Below are positions 20,913 through 32,700 of a DNA stretch of 64,000 nucleotides, piece by piece. Origin of the DNA: Thermothielavioides terrestris NRRL 8126 (Eukaryota > Ascomycota > Sordariomycetes > Sordariales > Chaetomiaceae); the NCBI RefSeq assembly GCF_000226115.1, contig NC_016457.1, positions 682,001-746,000 of the forward strand, read 5' to 3'. Both the position numbers and the translations under genes were made by a program. The notes under the pieces were generated by a model. It worked only from the letters and a program-made list of their open reading frames with translations. It had not been told where the DNA came from and did no database searches. Every line of letters begins with the position of its first letter. Positions within the stretch are counted from its first letter, which is position 1.

Positions 20913-22677
20913 TATTCAGGCAGCGTTCAAGTAAGCGTTCTGAGCCCCAGCCCGCGCCTGGAGTGCTCGGTCGAAAACAGTGCTCGTAAACACTATCACG
21001 AACAATGAAATGGTGCAAAACCTCCACACCAACCTACCCCACCCACACATACAGGAGTAAGGCCGCGAGGTATGCCCAAAAGGAATGCCGTCTCCCTCTG
21101 GACGACGTAAAGAGTGTGAGTCGAGTGGTAGGAAAGATGTCTCCTCAAAGGGTAGACATATGGCTCAGGCGTGTCTAGCGGTGGTGCGGGAGCGCGACAT
21201 CTCGCAGTATGAGCTCAACAGCCTAAACCCCTACGTCTGGGCACACGGGAATTGACAAGAGGACGGGCTCAACAGCCCTCCAGAGGGAGGGAAAAAAACT
21301 GCCTGAACGCAGGTGTATTGTCTGGCTTGATTGTCTTAACTCCTGATGATTAAGAAGAAGAAGGTGGGCCGCAGGCCACTTACATGCATTTGATCGGAGG
21401 ATCTGGGCCTCAGAAATGGATGCAACGAATGAAAATGCTACGAAGGACTGGGTCCCCATGTCCATCAGGGGGTTCATCACCCCAATCCAACAGTCCCCCC
21501 TTCACCCTGAGTACTCCGTAAGAACTCCTGCAATCATCATCCTGTCGGCGGCTATTTTCAATAAAGTACGGGAGACACACTGTCGTGTTGAGCTTCTCAG
21601 AACAACGGAAGGGTAGGGCAACAGAAGTACACATATACATGGACGACACAAACCCACAATCGCCAGGCCAGGCCCTCCGGGCTTCACTACCCGACCAACT
21701 GTGTGTGTGGTTCAGTAGGTGCTGTGTTTGTCATAGCCAACTGCATCCCTAACAACTACTGAGCGCTACTTGTTCAAACGTCTACCACTAGCCTCCAGTG
21801 TATGTCCAAAGGTCATGAAGCTGAAGAAGGCCCTTTTTTCCTTTTCTGAAAAAAAGTTCCCTCATCAAGTCGTTAACGCAACAAAAAGCCCACAGCCACA
21901 ACCCCCCCTCCACCAGCAAAGCAACTCGCCACCACGGCATTGACTTCTCGTCATCCTCTTTTCCTCCCCGCAGCTTTTGTAAAGAGCCAAAAAAGTGGAA
22001 ATTCGTGGGTCATGAGCGTCATCAGCAAGGAAAAACAGACAGAGTTTGAGAAAGGAAATGAAACAAAAAAAAAAGTTGCACGGCCCAGAGGCTCATTGTC
22101 CGCAGCCTCAAGACCGTGCCCTTGGCCAAAGTGCCAAGTGCATCTGTTGATTTGTGCTTGATGAGAGTGATGTCTGCTATGCGTCATGATAGTTGCGGGT
22201 CGCCTAGGGTCGTAACAGGCGCCGCGTCTTTTTCTCTCCAGCAAAAGAAATGAACGAGGAAGAAAAGAAAAGGAGAGAGACGGAGGAGAGGGCCGAGCCC
22301 AAACAGGGGAGCTCGGCCGTGCCTGAACCCATTAGATTAGTCCCATCCCATGCACTCCGTCATTCATCAAGGCCCTTATACAACCATTATCAGGACATCC
22401 AACAAAGAGAATCGTCACTCGTGCGAGCGTCCTCGGAATTCAAATGTCGATCGGGCCGGTCGGCTTGAAACGAATACACAAGGAGAGTGTGGAGTCCAAC
22501 AGGGTGTGAGGAGGGTTGGTCGTTGGAAACTAGCCCCAAATCTCCATCATTGGCGATCACGGGTTGCTCGACGCGCATTTGATAGCCGATTGGGTCCACG
22601 AGCCTCAGCCGCCTGGTCGCGGCGTGTCTGCCGCCGTCACGCAAGCAGATACTCCCCGCAGAGCAACGACGGCCTCC
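20913..22677. other. Convergent intergenic spacer between kinase and asm-1
   Basis: About 1.76 kb. Part is probably asm-1 3' UTR. It holds one AGTACTCCGTA copy of the dispersed motif at 21510-21520 and an A run at about 22066-22074, and no supported gene. Confidence 0.5.
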
Positions 22678-24692
22678 TTACCTGCGCCGCTGGGCGCTGA
22701 TGGCAGGCGGGGGCTGCGGCATCTGCGGATTGAACGTAGGCGACGGCATGGAGCCGCTGCCATCCAGCATCGCTTTACGCCGCTTCATATCCGACTGCCG
22801 GTCGTCTTCGTCGTCGCGTCCGCGCTTCATTGACGAAGTTCCATTCAAGACGGGGGGCTGCGTCGCGTATCCGTTCTGCACCGAGGATCCCATATCGTTT
22901 TGGCTGGCATACACATCGTTGCCGGACGTGCCGTTCGCAGGCCCACGCTCGTTGCTCATGACGCTGTACACGTTGCCCGAGGGCTGTCCAACGCGCGGCG
23001 GTGTGTTGTACCCCTGCGGCGCGTAGTAGGAAGACGCCGCCGTAGCAGTGCGCGGCGTTGCCCGCCCCGAACCGGACTGATGCGGAGAGCCCGAGAGGTC
23101 GGCAGGAGACAGATGCGAGTGGTCGTGACTGAGCGACCCGACAGGAGGCGCGTTGTAGTTGTAAGTCGTCCGGTTACTGTCGTAGGCCCCGCTGTCGTGA
23201 GTGTACTCGCCGTCGTGCTCGTGGTCAGCTTCCTCTTCAGCGCCGGTGCTGGCTACCGCTTCGCTCTGGCCGGCATGCAAAATGCCGTTGGCCGGTTTGG
23301 AATCGACAGGCTCAGTATTCTGGGCGGCACCGCGACTAGAGGGCGGTCCCATCTCATTCTTCACGTAGCCGCCCTGCCCGTACATAGGACGTTCATGAGC
23401 AGCAGAGCTGGACGTTCCGTACGTGGAGGACTGCGGCGGAGGTGGCTGGTACATCTGGCGCGAACTTTCGTACGGCTGACTAGCCGGGGGGTAGCTCTGC
23501 ATGTTCTGGATCGAGGTGGCCGGCGGGGTTTGCGCGGGGGTGTTCGGCAGCGACCGGGCGTTGTTACTCAGACTCGTGTCGATGGATATCTGACTAGAGG
23601 GGTGGCCGTTGGTCACCCCTTGCTGGTTCCATGAGAAACTATCGGAAGAGCTCATGCTCCCCATGACGCTCGTAGCACTCGCGGGGGGAGTGGGAAATGT
23701 GAGGGCCCGGTCCAGCGGCGGACGAGTCATGGGGGGCGGATGCGATGGGAGAGGCTGCGGGCCGGGCAAGGCCAAGGGATGATGCTGGGGTGGTTGCAAC
23801 GCCGGCAGCGGCGCAGGAGTCCGCAGATCTTGCTTCCGTGCCCCCGCTGTCAGGGCCTGGGACGGACGGGTCTGGCTAGTAGGGTGGCAGAGGAGCCCGC
23901 CGATGTTGTGGACAAACAGGGGATAAAGCAGCTCGGTGATTTTCTCCTTGTTCGCAAAATCGAGCGCTCTCTCGAAGGGGATCCTGAAATGACCGAGTCA
24001 GTAGGGACCCCCCGTATGGGACGGACAGATGAAGGGTTGAACCCACCAGACACCCTTCAAATGCATGGGACCAATCTTGACCACATGCCGAATCTTTTCG
24101 CTCTTGAGGATGCCGTCGCGCCGGCCGCGGGTCATGCCGGCGACATTCAACAGCTTGGTACCGTTGATCATATGGTTGTCTGCATAGTCTGTCAGCCAGA
24201 ACGCCGCTGAGCCAGGATTGACTGTTAAGGCTTACCCTCTCGCCGGGCAACGCAGATGCCCCTGGCCTCAACCTGGAAGCAGAGGCTGCCCTCGTCCTCC
24301 CATAACGTAGCCGTAACGCGCGGCTTCATCCCCGGGGGTTGGATCTGGCCCGTAGTGTCGAAGCCGGGTGAGTACGACGACGGCGCCATGCTTGCTTGGT
24401 TGACTCCCGGAAGCGGCAGCACGGGTTGGCCGGGCCCCATGGGAGTAGACACGGCGGGCGGCCCAGTGGGAGGGCTCAGGGCATTGGGATAAGAGTATTG
24501 CCCACCATACTGAGGGGGAGGGTACTGGCCAGGGCCCGGCTGCAGCAGAGGTGGGGTCGGGTGCTGATGCGGGTGCTGCTGTTGGTGCTGCTGCGAATGC
24601 GGATGGGCATAGGGCGAAGTGACCGTCTGTGGAGGTGGCCCCTGGCCAGTAGACATATGCGACGGATAATACATCTCAGGCCCCGAGTTCAT
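22678..24692 (-). CDS. asm-1: APSES-domain developmental transcription factor (ASM-1/StuA)
   Basis: Three exons, 24692-24236, 24179-24047 and 23983-22678, give 631 aa. The APSES (KilA-N-like) DNA-binding domain spans about 123-232 and is nearly identical to what I know of StuA/ASM-1: [14 protein letters not shown], then [15 protein letters not shown] and [14 protein letters not shown], then [20 protein letters not shown] and [14 protein letters not shown]. Splice joins restore RREDNHM and GVWIPF exactly. The N-terminus is Pro/Gln/His-rich and the C-terminus Ser/Pro/Gln-rich, with a bipartite nuclear signal near 582-600 (KRGRDDE...MKRRK) and a terminal QRRR. The family controls conidiation and sexual development; asm-1 is needed for ascospore maturation in Neurospora. 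The stop TAA overlaps a perfect donor-like AG|GTAAGG, but the RRR end looks natural. Confidence 0.94.
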
Positions 24693-27600
24693 CGCTGGGT
24701 AGGTCTTCTGATCCTTGAGCTATCTGACACTGACGACACGAGCTGCGCATACGAAGCGGCGAGAGGGGAACCGGGAGTCTGGTGACCGTTCGGGATACGG
24801 CGAAGAGAGTTGAATGTGCGGCGCACCAATACCGACCTCAGGGCTGGCGGCCGGGCGGTCGAAGAAGGGCAATGCGCTGTGTCGGAGCGAGCTTGAAGCA
24901 GCAGTCAGCAAGTAAACTCAACGTCTGCGAGCCGATACGATGTGCGTGCTGCCATGGTCTCCAAAATTGGGATGGGTGGGTGGACGCACCGAAACGGAAG
25001 CCGCGTCGTTCGAAGTTGGCAGACAGCTCCTGGGAGCTCTGCAACGAGCCAATATGGGGGGTGGAGGTGTCAGAAACCAAGTATCGCTCGGCAAAGAGGC
25101 GCTATACAAGCGCTCGAGTTAATCCAGATAGGAATCTCGTTGTTTCGCCCTCGTGTGTTCTGCCGTCCCGGGTGCGGTCGACTCGGAAGCCCAGTTTTGG
25201 GGGCTGGGGATGCAACTTAGATGCAGCTCAAAAGTGGTGCCGCGACAACCCCAAGCTACGCCCCAATTGTGACCGGGGACTCTGCGTGCTGCACATAAAC
25301 TGCCTCGGCGTCCAGCAGCTGTGTGTTCTGGCGTCGTCGGTCTTCTGGATCTATAAAAACGGCCGTTTATGTGTCAGTCTGGTCGGCGGTTCACAGCTTG
25401 TGGCAAGGCCAGCAGCTGTCTGCAGCCGCAAAGCGCATGGGGGAGGCGGGAGAGGACGGGGGCCGATGCAAATGCAGACGGCGGAGGAGTGGAGTGGGGA
25501 GTAGGAGAGGAGGACGAACCAGGTCTGGGCCGCGCCTTCTTCTTTTTCGTCCTCGCCTCTCAAACTCAAGAACGGCCCCGCCTCGCAAACGAGAGAAGTG
25601 AGGGAAGGTCGGGAAGAGTGGTGATGAGGAGCGAGGAGGAAGAAGGGGAAGAAAGGAAGCGGGCTTGATTTAGGTGGAGCGGCAGTGCCCTGGTCGGAGA
25701 GGAAGGTCGGCTCGACGGTACGGTGGTCGATCAGCGAGCGCCTCGAGAGAAGTGAAAAACAGAACGCAGACCACCAGCCAGCCAGCCAGCCGGCCAGCGA
25801 GACGGACGGGCAGAACTGAGAGAGCTAGGCCCCCCGGAAGCGACACCGGGCCCGTGTGCGATCCATGTCCACTGAAAAGGTTAGCAACCCAGCGCCTGGC
25901 CTGCCGCTGTCCCCCAGTCGGCTCGCCAACTTGGCCCAGCCAGTCAAGGGCCCGGGAAGTCGGACGGGAAAGGTGCCAGGGCAGGGGGATTCCAGGCTCT
26001 GTCTGGGCGGGGCCGGGCTGCCAACCGCGATAGGAGCAGCTCCAGGGTCGCAGTTTCCGCTCCAACCTCGCGGGGACTGCGTGTGCTCGCCGGCTTCCTT
26101 CCCTCTCTTCCCTGCAACCTTGAGCCTCGCATCCTTCACCAACCTGAGCGCTGGGCGCTTGGTCGAATTCTCTTGTTGCCTGCTTCTTTCTTCAACAGAC
26201 CCCTCAAGGACTCGCCGCACTGCCCAGCGATGCGACCACAAGCCGCGATGAAGTGGAAGATGTGCGCCAATAACCCTGGACGCTCAACTGCGGGCCTGGC
26301 TCGAGCAGGGATTTCTTTGCCCGAGTGGGAGGTTGGAGGGGGGAGGGGGGGCTTGCGGCCAGGGCCAGGGCCCAGGCCGGGCAGGAGGATGGGGGGTGTG
26401 GTAATAGGCTGGCTGGCGAAATGTCCCGATGCTCGCACTGTGTGGTGAAAAAATAAAGATACTGCTGCCTGGAAGGGATTAGCGTAGGAAAACTGCCTGT
26501 TCTCTTCCGTTACCTGATACTTATTTTTCACTCCGTCACAACACGACAGTGAACATGCCATCTTGAAGGCAAGAGCTGGCGTCTTCAAAAGACCCCCTGA
26601 ATATTCGCATTCACTCATCCAGTTTTCCGGATACAACCTCGGATCTGGTGCTTACACAATGTGGAGATAGGTATTCTGTGCTTACGCCTACTCGTCTACA
26701 TACCAAGATATCTCTGATGCGAGGATCACAGGATGTGCGCCGCACTCGCGTCATGCCTCATCGTCGGCTCCTGCACGAATATCCAGCAAAAACATCGGCT
26801 GCTGGGACTGGAATTCAGCGGCCGCGAATCGCGAAGGGAATTGATGCTCTGTCGCCGGGTACACTACGCGCCCGCACTGCCATTCCGAGCAGAGTGCTGT
26901 GTACACAGTATTCCGCAGATACTCTCCCTCCGCGTAATCCGTGCCTATGTAGTTAGTTACACACATGGCGCCTCTTTGGCTCGTTCGGCGGCCACATCCA
27001 CGGAGCTGTCGCAAGGATCAATGTTTGCGGGCATGACGTGAATCCCCCGATTGACCCTCTCTCTCTCTCTGTCATGCAATGCCCGATCAATGCAAGGAAA
27101 TCGCTGGGAGCACTGCCCCGGTTGACCCGGCGAGGCCTGCCAGACTCTGGACGACGGCTTCGACACGGATCCCAGGAAACGTACTGATTGGGTTCTCTCA
27201 CACGATCGACTCTCGGGGAGCCGCGAGTGGGGCAGAGCTGCTTCTTGGATGCAGGAGGTCCATTACATTCCCCACAGTCAGTTGACGTTTGGTTCTGGCT
27301 GCGTCGTATTTACATACCTGTGTAATCCGGGCAGACATTCGCACAAGTGGCAAAGCCCTCTCGTCCCTCAAGTCAGGCGCCTGGGACCGTTGGAGCAGTG
27401 GTACTAGCCGCAACCCCTTGATGCAAGCATGCCGCCCATGCGGACGGATAAGCAGCTGCGGCGGCAGCAGGGAACGCACCGTTCGTCGGCACAGGCTGTT
27501 GTGTTCGGAAGAAACGCACGTGGCGTGGGAGCGCGGCAGGCTCCTGTCGGACTCCCAACCAACCCCCTGGGTCCTCTATACTACATTGTTGGTCTCATGA

Positions 27601-29309
27601 AGATATCAGTCAACGCTGTGGTTGACGTTGACGCTGACGCCAGGTGTTTCGGAACCAGAGAAGGCCAGGCCGATGCAGCCCCTATACGGGCACTGCCCGT
27701 CTTCTCGAAGTCCTTCTGAGTCATCCTCGATAAAACAACCTCACGACCTTGGTGATCGTTACCACAAGTCGCCCGGGAGCCGGGCCAAGTAAGCTCCGAG
27801 CGGGCGGAATACCTGCTCGGCCACTACTAAAGTGCGAGCGGCGGTCATCGAAGAGTTGCCATTGAAGAGAGCACGTATCCTTTGCAGCTTCAAATGTCCT
27901 CGGGATGGATATTTCGCCTTCGCGCGCCCTCGACTTTGTCAAAAAGGCAACGGTACGGACACAGTATGGCACGCACCGCCAGCCCTGGTCCGCTTCTAGA
28001 CACAGCACATAACAAACCTTAAGGTTATGTCGTGGCCATCGGGCAGTGGCCGAAGCGCGGGCCCGACGACCCCTGACCTCACTGACCAGCCACGGCCTGG
28101 TGTTGATGAACAGCTTGCATATTTCCGACTCTTGCTGTGTGGCTTGCCAATTGCATCGTCTACCGCGAGGTCGGACCCGGAAACTTCGAGACGGCGAATC
28201 GCAGCTGCAACGGCGGCGGCCCTCTTGGAAATTCCATGCGGTGCCCTCATCAACTACCGTGCGCGAAGTGAGGCGTGTGCATAACTAACGTGCATACAGA
28301 ACGTGGGTGAAGGGGCACGACAACGGGCCAATTTGTTCAGATGAGGAGGGTTGTGCGGCACGGCCACGAAGGAAGCACGCCTCCCGGCCCGGGCATTGGC
28401 AATGGCGGGGAACGGGGGACCAGATGCAGTGCGTCTCCCCATTGAGCCTCAACTCCACGGCCCAGATTCATCCAGCGCCAAAACCAGGAAGCGGATTGCT
28501 TATACTGATTGAGGCCCGCTCTCGGCTTGCCCGATACCCCTACACCATCAGAAAACTCGCCTCGGCCTTTTCCAAAATGTTTCCACACAGGAACAAAGAG
28601 TTGCGGCGCAGACACGAAGAATTGGGATATGGGCCTGCCCGTCCTGAACACTCGGTTACGGAATGGTCTACTGTGCCGCAAAGCGAGAGGGGAATCATTC
28701 ATCGAACTTGACTCTGCTTCGCCGTTCGTCATCAAGAGGAAGAGAGCCGAGCTGGCCATCCAATCCCAAACACCAGGGAACAAGTTGGGAAGAACCAAGG
28801 CTCCGTCCGGATTTGATCCGTTCATTTCTGGTCTCCCTCCTTCCTCTCTCCATCTTATTCTCGCTTGTTGCTTGCTTTCCTCGCACTGTGGACGGTGCAA
28901 ACATTTCAACCCGAGAAAGCAACTCCAGCAGGGCTTTCCCGCGCCATGCGAAACAGCCACAGCCGCCGGGTTTTTCCCAGAAGAAACATGTCAGATTTGA
29001 AAGTTCCCAAAATTAGTGCAGTGTTCACGAGGACTGAAACCTCAGATCGACGAGACGGCCATCTCCAGGAAACAATTTGAACTTTCGAAGAAAAAAAAAA
29101 ATTACACTGGGTTGCTCGGCATGCAGGGATCCCCGATCCAGGCTCCGCAGGCTCGAGAACACTTGCATACCGGCCAATGCACAGCGGTTACTGTGCAGTA
29201 GGTGCTTGTGCATCCATCTCTACACTAACACTAAACCCGCAGCTGGCCAATCATCATCAGATCTGATCGGGCCACTTTTGCGGTATTGTGTGGATAGCGC
29301 CGGAGGGAG
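24693..29309. promoter_or_regulatory. Long upstream region of asm-1
   Basis: About 4.6 kb with no supported protein gene. StuA-type genes in other fungi have very long regulatory regions and leaders with upstream ORFs, and this gap fits that. One GTATTCCG motif copy lies at 26908-26915. A 207-codon minus-strand frame at 28337-28960 lacks codon bias and domain-like sequence and was rejected. The region is less GC-rich than the genes. Confidence 0.5.
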
Positions 29310-29740
29310 AGTCAGAGGGTTATGGCTAAAGAGGTCTCGCCAAGACTAATTTCGGAGACTGCCGCTTATAAGTATTTACAATCGCCACGGGGTAAGCGGG
29401 GCCGCGACGGGGCCTCGACGACTTCGAGCAACATCAACAACGAACAATCGTAAAGACTCGTTGCAACAACTTTACGAAACCTCAACCAAATCGAAAAAAA
29501 AGAAAACGAAGTTAACCCTTACCCTAACCTTGACCCTTACCCTAACTATAACCCTTACCCTAACTAGCGGGGGGCTAGCGCCGCCCCCCGTACCCCCGGC
29601 GAACTAACCCGTGGCTAACCCGTGGCGATAGTGCAAACCCCTTGGCGGTCTTGGCGGGGTACTGACGCTGTAAAAACATTGCCGACAATTGGCCGAAATT
29701 AGTCTTGGCGGGACCTCTTTAGCCATCAGCAGTCAGAGGG
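29310..29740. mobile_element. Miniature inverted-repeat transposon, copy 1 (411 bp), with target duplication
   Basis: A 10-bp direct repeat AGTCAGAGGG (29310-29319 and 29731-29740) flanks a 411-bp element. The ends are inverted: both read inward as TGGCTAAAGAGGTCYCGCC followed by AAGACTAATTTCGG, with one mismatch. There is no coding capacity. The interior has an AT-rich AAAAAAAAGAAAACGA stretch and degenerate telomere-like CCCTAA words (about 29515-29565), then a GC-rich GGGGGGCTAGCGCCGCCCCCC palindrome. Direct repeats of 8-10 bp suggest a hAT- or Mutator-type transposase supplied elsewhere. It shares its body with the elements at 45555-45936 and 47374-49753. Confidence 0.85.
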
Positions 29741-32700
29741 GTGAGAATTGTGTTTCAGCCGCTTGCTTTTGGCAAGGCGCACTCGGACGGTGCGCGCTCC
29801 TTTTTGAAGTCGGCGCATCGCCCTCCCTGCCTCTGCCGTCCGGCCCGGCCCAAGGTTTGCTTGACATCGGACAGCCCGAAACATCGCCTGCAGTTCACTC
29901 ACCTAACGCCCACGTTGAACTCAGAGAACTTCCAACCTGCTTCGTGCACTACCCGCGCACGGGGGATGCCGCACCTGATTCTAATTCGTCTGCGCAACAT
30001 TCCTCAATTAAAAGCTCCCTCAGAGCCAATTGGCTCTGATTGATGTTCTGATGTGGGTGTCTCGATAGCAGCCTCCTCTGTTGGGTTGTGGTACACAAAA
30101 CCGGCCGCCCTCTCGTCCAATCAGCGGGCACCACGTCTCGACGCCCACATCCACAATGGGAAGGCTTGAGAGGGGCAGTCCATTCCAATTTCTCCATCCT
30201 TCGAAACGAGGACCAGCTGTGCGGTCACGTTCATCACATTGGCTGACGGGGCATTGGCCGTTTGCCAACATTGAAACAAGAAGAGGAAAAGAAAGGGTTC
30301 CTGTGATCCTTGCATGACACGCCCTTGGTCTCCCTCATGCTTCGCAACTGCCGTTGCTTTTCGCCACTTAGTTATCGAGCCTCTCAGCCCCAGCCTTGCT
30401 CTTACTACCCCAACCCTTCGGGAGGACGACAGGATCATGCACATCATAGGGCACCGCGAACTCTTCGCACCCTCTTGCCTGCGCTTCCTATTCGCCAGAC
30501 ACGAGCTGCACGCGCGGACCGTTTTCCGCCTTACATGACAACCAAGGAGGGAAAAGCGGTGGGGCTCGAGTGGGTGGCACAGCCGAGTTGGTGGTGGAGG
30601 TGTGTTGTTGGGGGCAGATTTCAGAACCGGTCGCTCACAGTGCGGCCTTTTGTTCCAGCTTGTTGTCCACCATCTGAAGGCTTACCCAAACAGGGTGTTT
30701 CTGATAAGTCCCCATCAGTAACAGGGCTTCCTGTGCTAAACACCTAGTGTAGCCAGGCCTGCTAACAACGCACAGTTTCCCTTGTGTGCACTATCGTCCA
30801 CACGAACCCTGCCCCAGATGTCGATGAAAGCTCCAGATGTTGCCGACTGACAGCCCCCAACGGGTACCTCCCCCGAGCGATTTCGACGGGTCTCACACTG
30901 TGCCCTCCTCCGGCGCGGCTCTCACCGCTACTCTTCGGGCCGCTAGACCAACCCCCTCTATTGACCTCCCCCATCAGCAGCCCGCGCTTGACACGCGGTG
31001 CGGTCGGTAACCCTGGATGTGGGCTCGCCAATGAGAGGTTGCCAGACCAGACCGCCTTAACAACTCCCATTGCTCCAACCCTCCAGCGTTCCCGGAGACC
31101 CTGGTCGGCGCAACAGAGTCTCTCTCACTCAAGAGCGCTCGAACAGTGTTTCGCAAGTCGATGTCTTTGGCTTCCGAAGAAGCTCTCCAGTGTGAATTGG
31201 CTGAGATTCACACGAGTCGTGTGCGTTGTGTTGATTGCTCGGACTTTGGCCGCCTGCTGTTTTCTCTAGCCCGGCAAGTTGGGCAAACCTTCCCCCACCC
31301 ACGTCTGGTCTTCCCGTCGGCCGCCTTTCCTGAGACCTGCCATCCGCAACCAGCGAACGAGTCTCAGCAAGACAAGCGCGAAAAACCTCGGAGCTCAGAA
31401 ACTCGACAGGTCCCAAAAACATCCCAGCCAGCCCCCTCCATCCGGTACGGCTTCTCTGCCGCGGACGGCGGGGGTCTGGCTGGGACCTTTCGGCGCGGTT
31501 GGGCGGGCGTTTGGTGGAGCGCCGAAAATTGAATGGAGTTGATGGTTTGATGGCACCTCAAGACGCTTGCCAAGCCCGTTCTTTCCCCCCTGTCGTTGCC
31601 GCGCTTGTTGTGTTGAGAGCAGACTCGGCCATGCCAGCATGCCACTGCGGGCGGCTCCGGGACGCTGCAGCAGGAGCCTCGGAGGCTCCTGTGTGGACGA
31701 TCCTGCTCTCCCGATGCGCTGTCCAACATGAGCCCGACAGGATACATACATACGTGTACAGCCGGCAGCAAGTCGCAGGCAATCAGAGGACCCTGCGAAT
31801 ATGCACCACAGGCGCGCGCAAAAGCCTGCGTCTGTCGGAGATCTATCTGACAAGCGCCATTATGCGCTGTACATGCTGCATGTCCACTCCTTGCTACTAG
31901 TGTACATATGCGTATGTACGTGTGCATCCTGCGACAGGAAACAACAGCCGGGGAAGCAGGAAGAGCAAATGTCCAGCCCCCGCTCCGCCGACCCGGCCGG
32001 ACCACGACATGGAATTTGTTCATGTCCCTTCCACCCCCCTCCCCCCGCTTTCGATTACTGTGCATCTCCTGCCCATCTGGGGACACCACCCAGCCGAGCC
32101 AGATCAGCGAGACGCGACAGGGGCTGCCGCTGCATGGAAGGGTCCTCGGAAAGCCTTCCAGGATTCGCGGTTGGTCTCGGGCGCGCAGCGTTTCCCGACG
32201 TGCAGCAGATGGACCCAGATCATTTTCCCCATTCCGAGATCGCGCACACTGATCGGATCGCTTCGCTTGCGCGCCCCTTTGGGCAGACGGACAGACAGAG
32301 ATGCTTCCAGAACGGGGCCCGTTTACACGACACAGCTTTTGCGCGACCGTCAAGAAACCCGTTCAACCACAAATGTCCGAGTATTACCAATAACCAGCAG
32401 CAGCCAACAGATTCCGTGCCAAACTAGCCTCAAGAGATGCCGGGATCGATGGGGCCATTCGTATCGCCCTGCCGCCATCTGTCCTTCTCTTTCCTGGGTT
32501 TGACGGCACACACAAGACGCAGCCACTACTCCGGACAGTATATCAGTAACACGGCACCAGACCCGGCGCAGGCGACACAACCGCACGCAAGGCAAGTATG
32601 ATTCGCAGGGTGGGTGGATGGCAATAACTTCGATACAGAGTGTGCCTGCGCTGAAGTGTTCTCGCTCGGTTGTTTCTTGACATCTCCTTATGTATTCCGT

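Noticed and set aside
22390..22677. Extra 3' exon of asm-1 using the donor-like site at the stop codon
   Set aside because: The AG|GTAAGG at the stop is a good donor, but no convincing acceptor and conserved exon follow, and the QRRR end looks like a natural terminus.
28337..28960. 207-codon minus-strand frame upstream of asm-1
   Set aside because: No recognisable features and an equally open opposite strand; treated as chance.
29515..29566. Interstitial telomere or chromosome end
   Set aside because: The CCCTAA words are degenerate, few and confined to the transposon interior, with normal genes on both sides.
29318..29731. Tc1/mariner MITE with TA target duplication
   Set aside because: TA borders the inner inverted ends, but both intact copies show longer exact duplications further out (10 and 8 bp), which explains them better.
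31364..32353. 329-codon minus-strand frame in the gene desert
   Set aside because: No ATG-proximal context, no domain-like pattern, and amino-acid composition as expected from GC-rich non-coding DNA.
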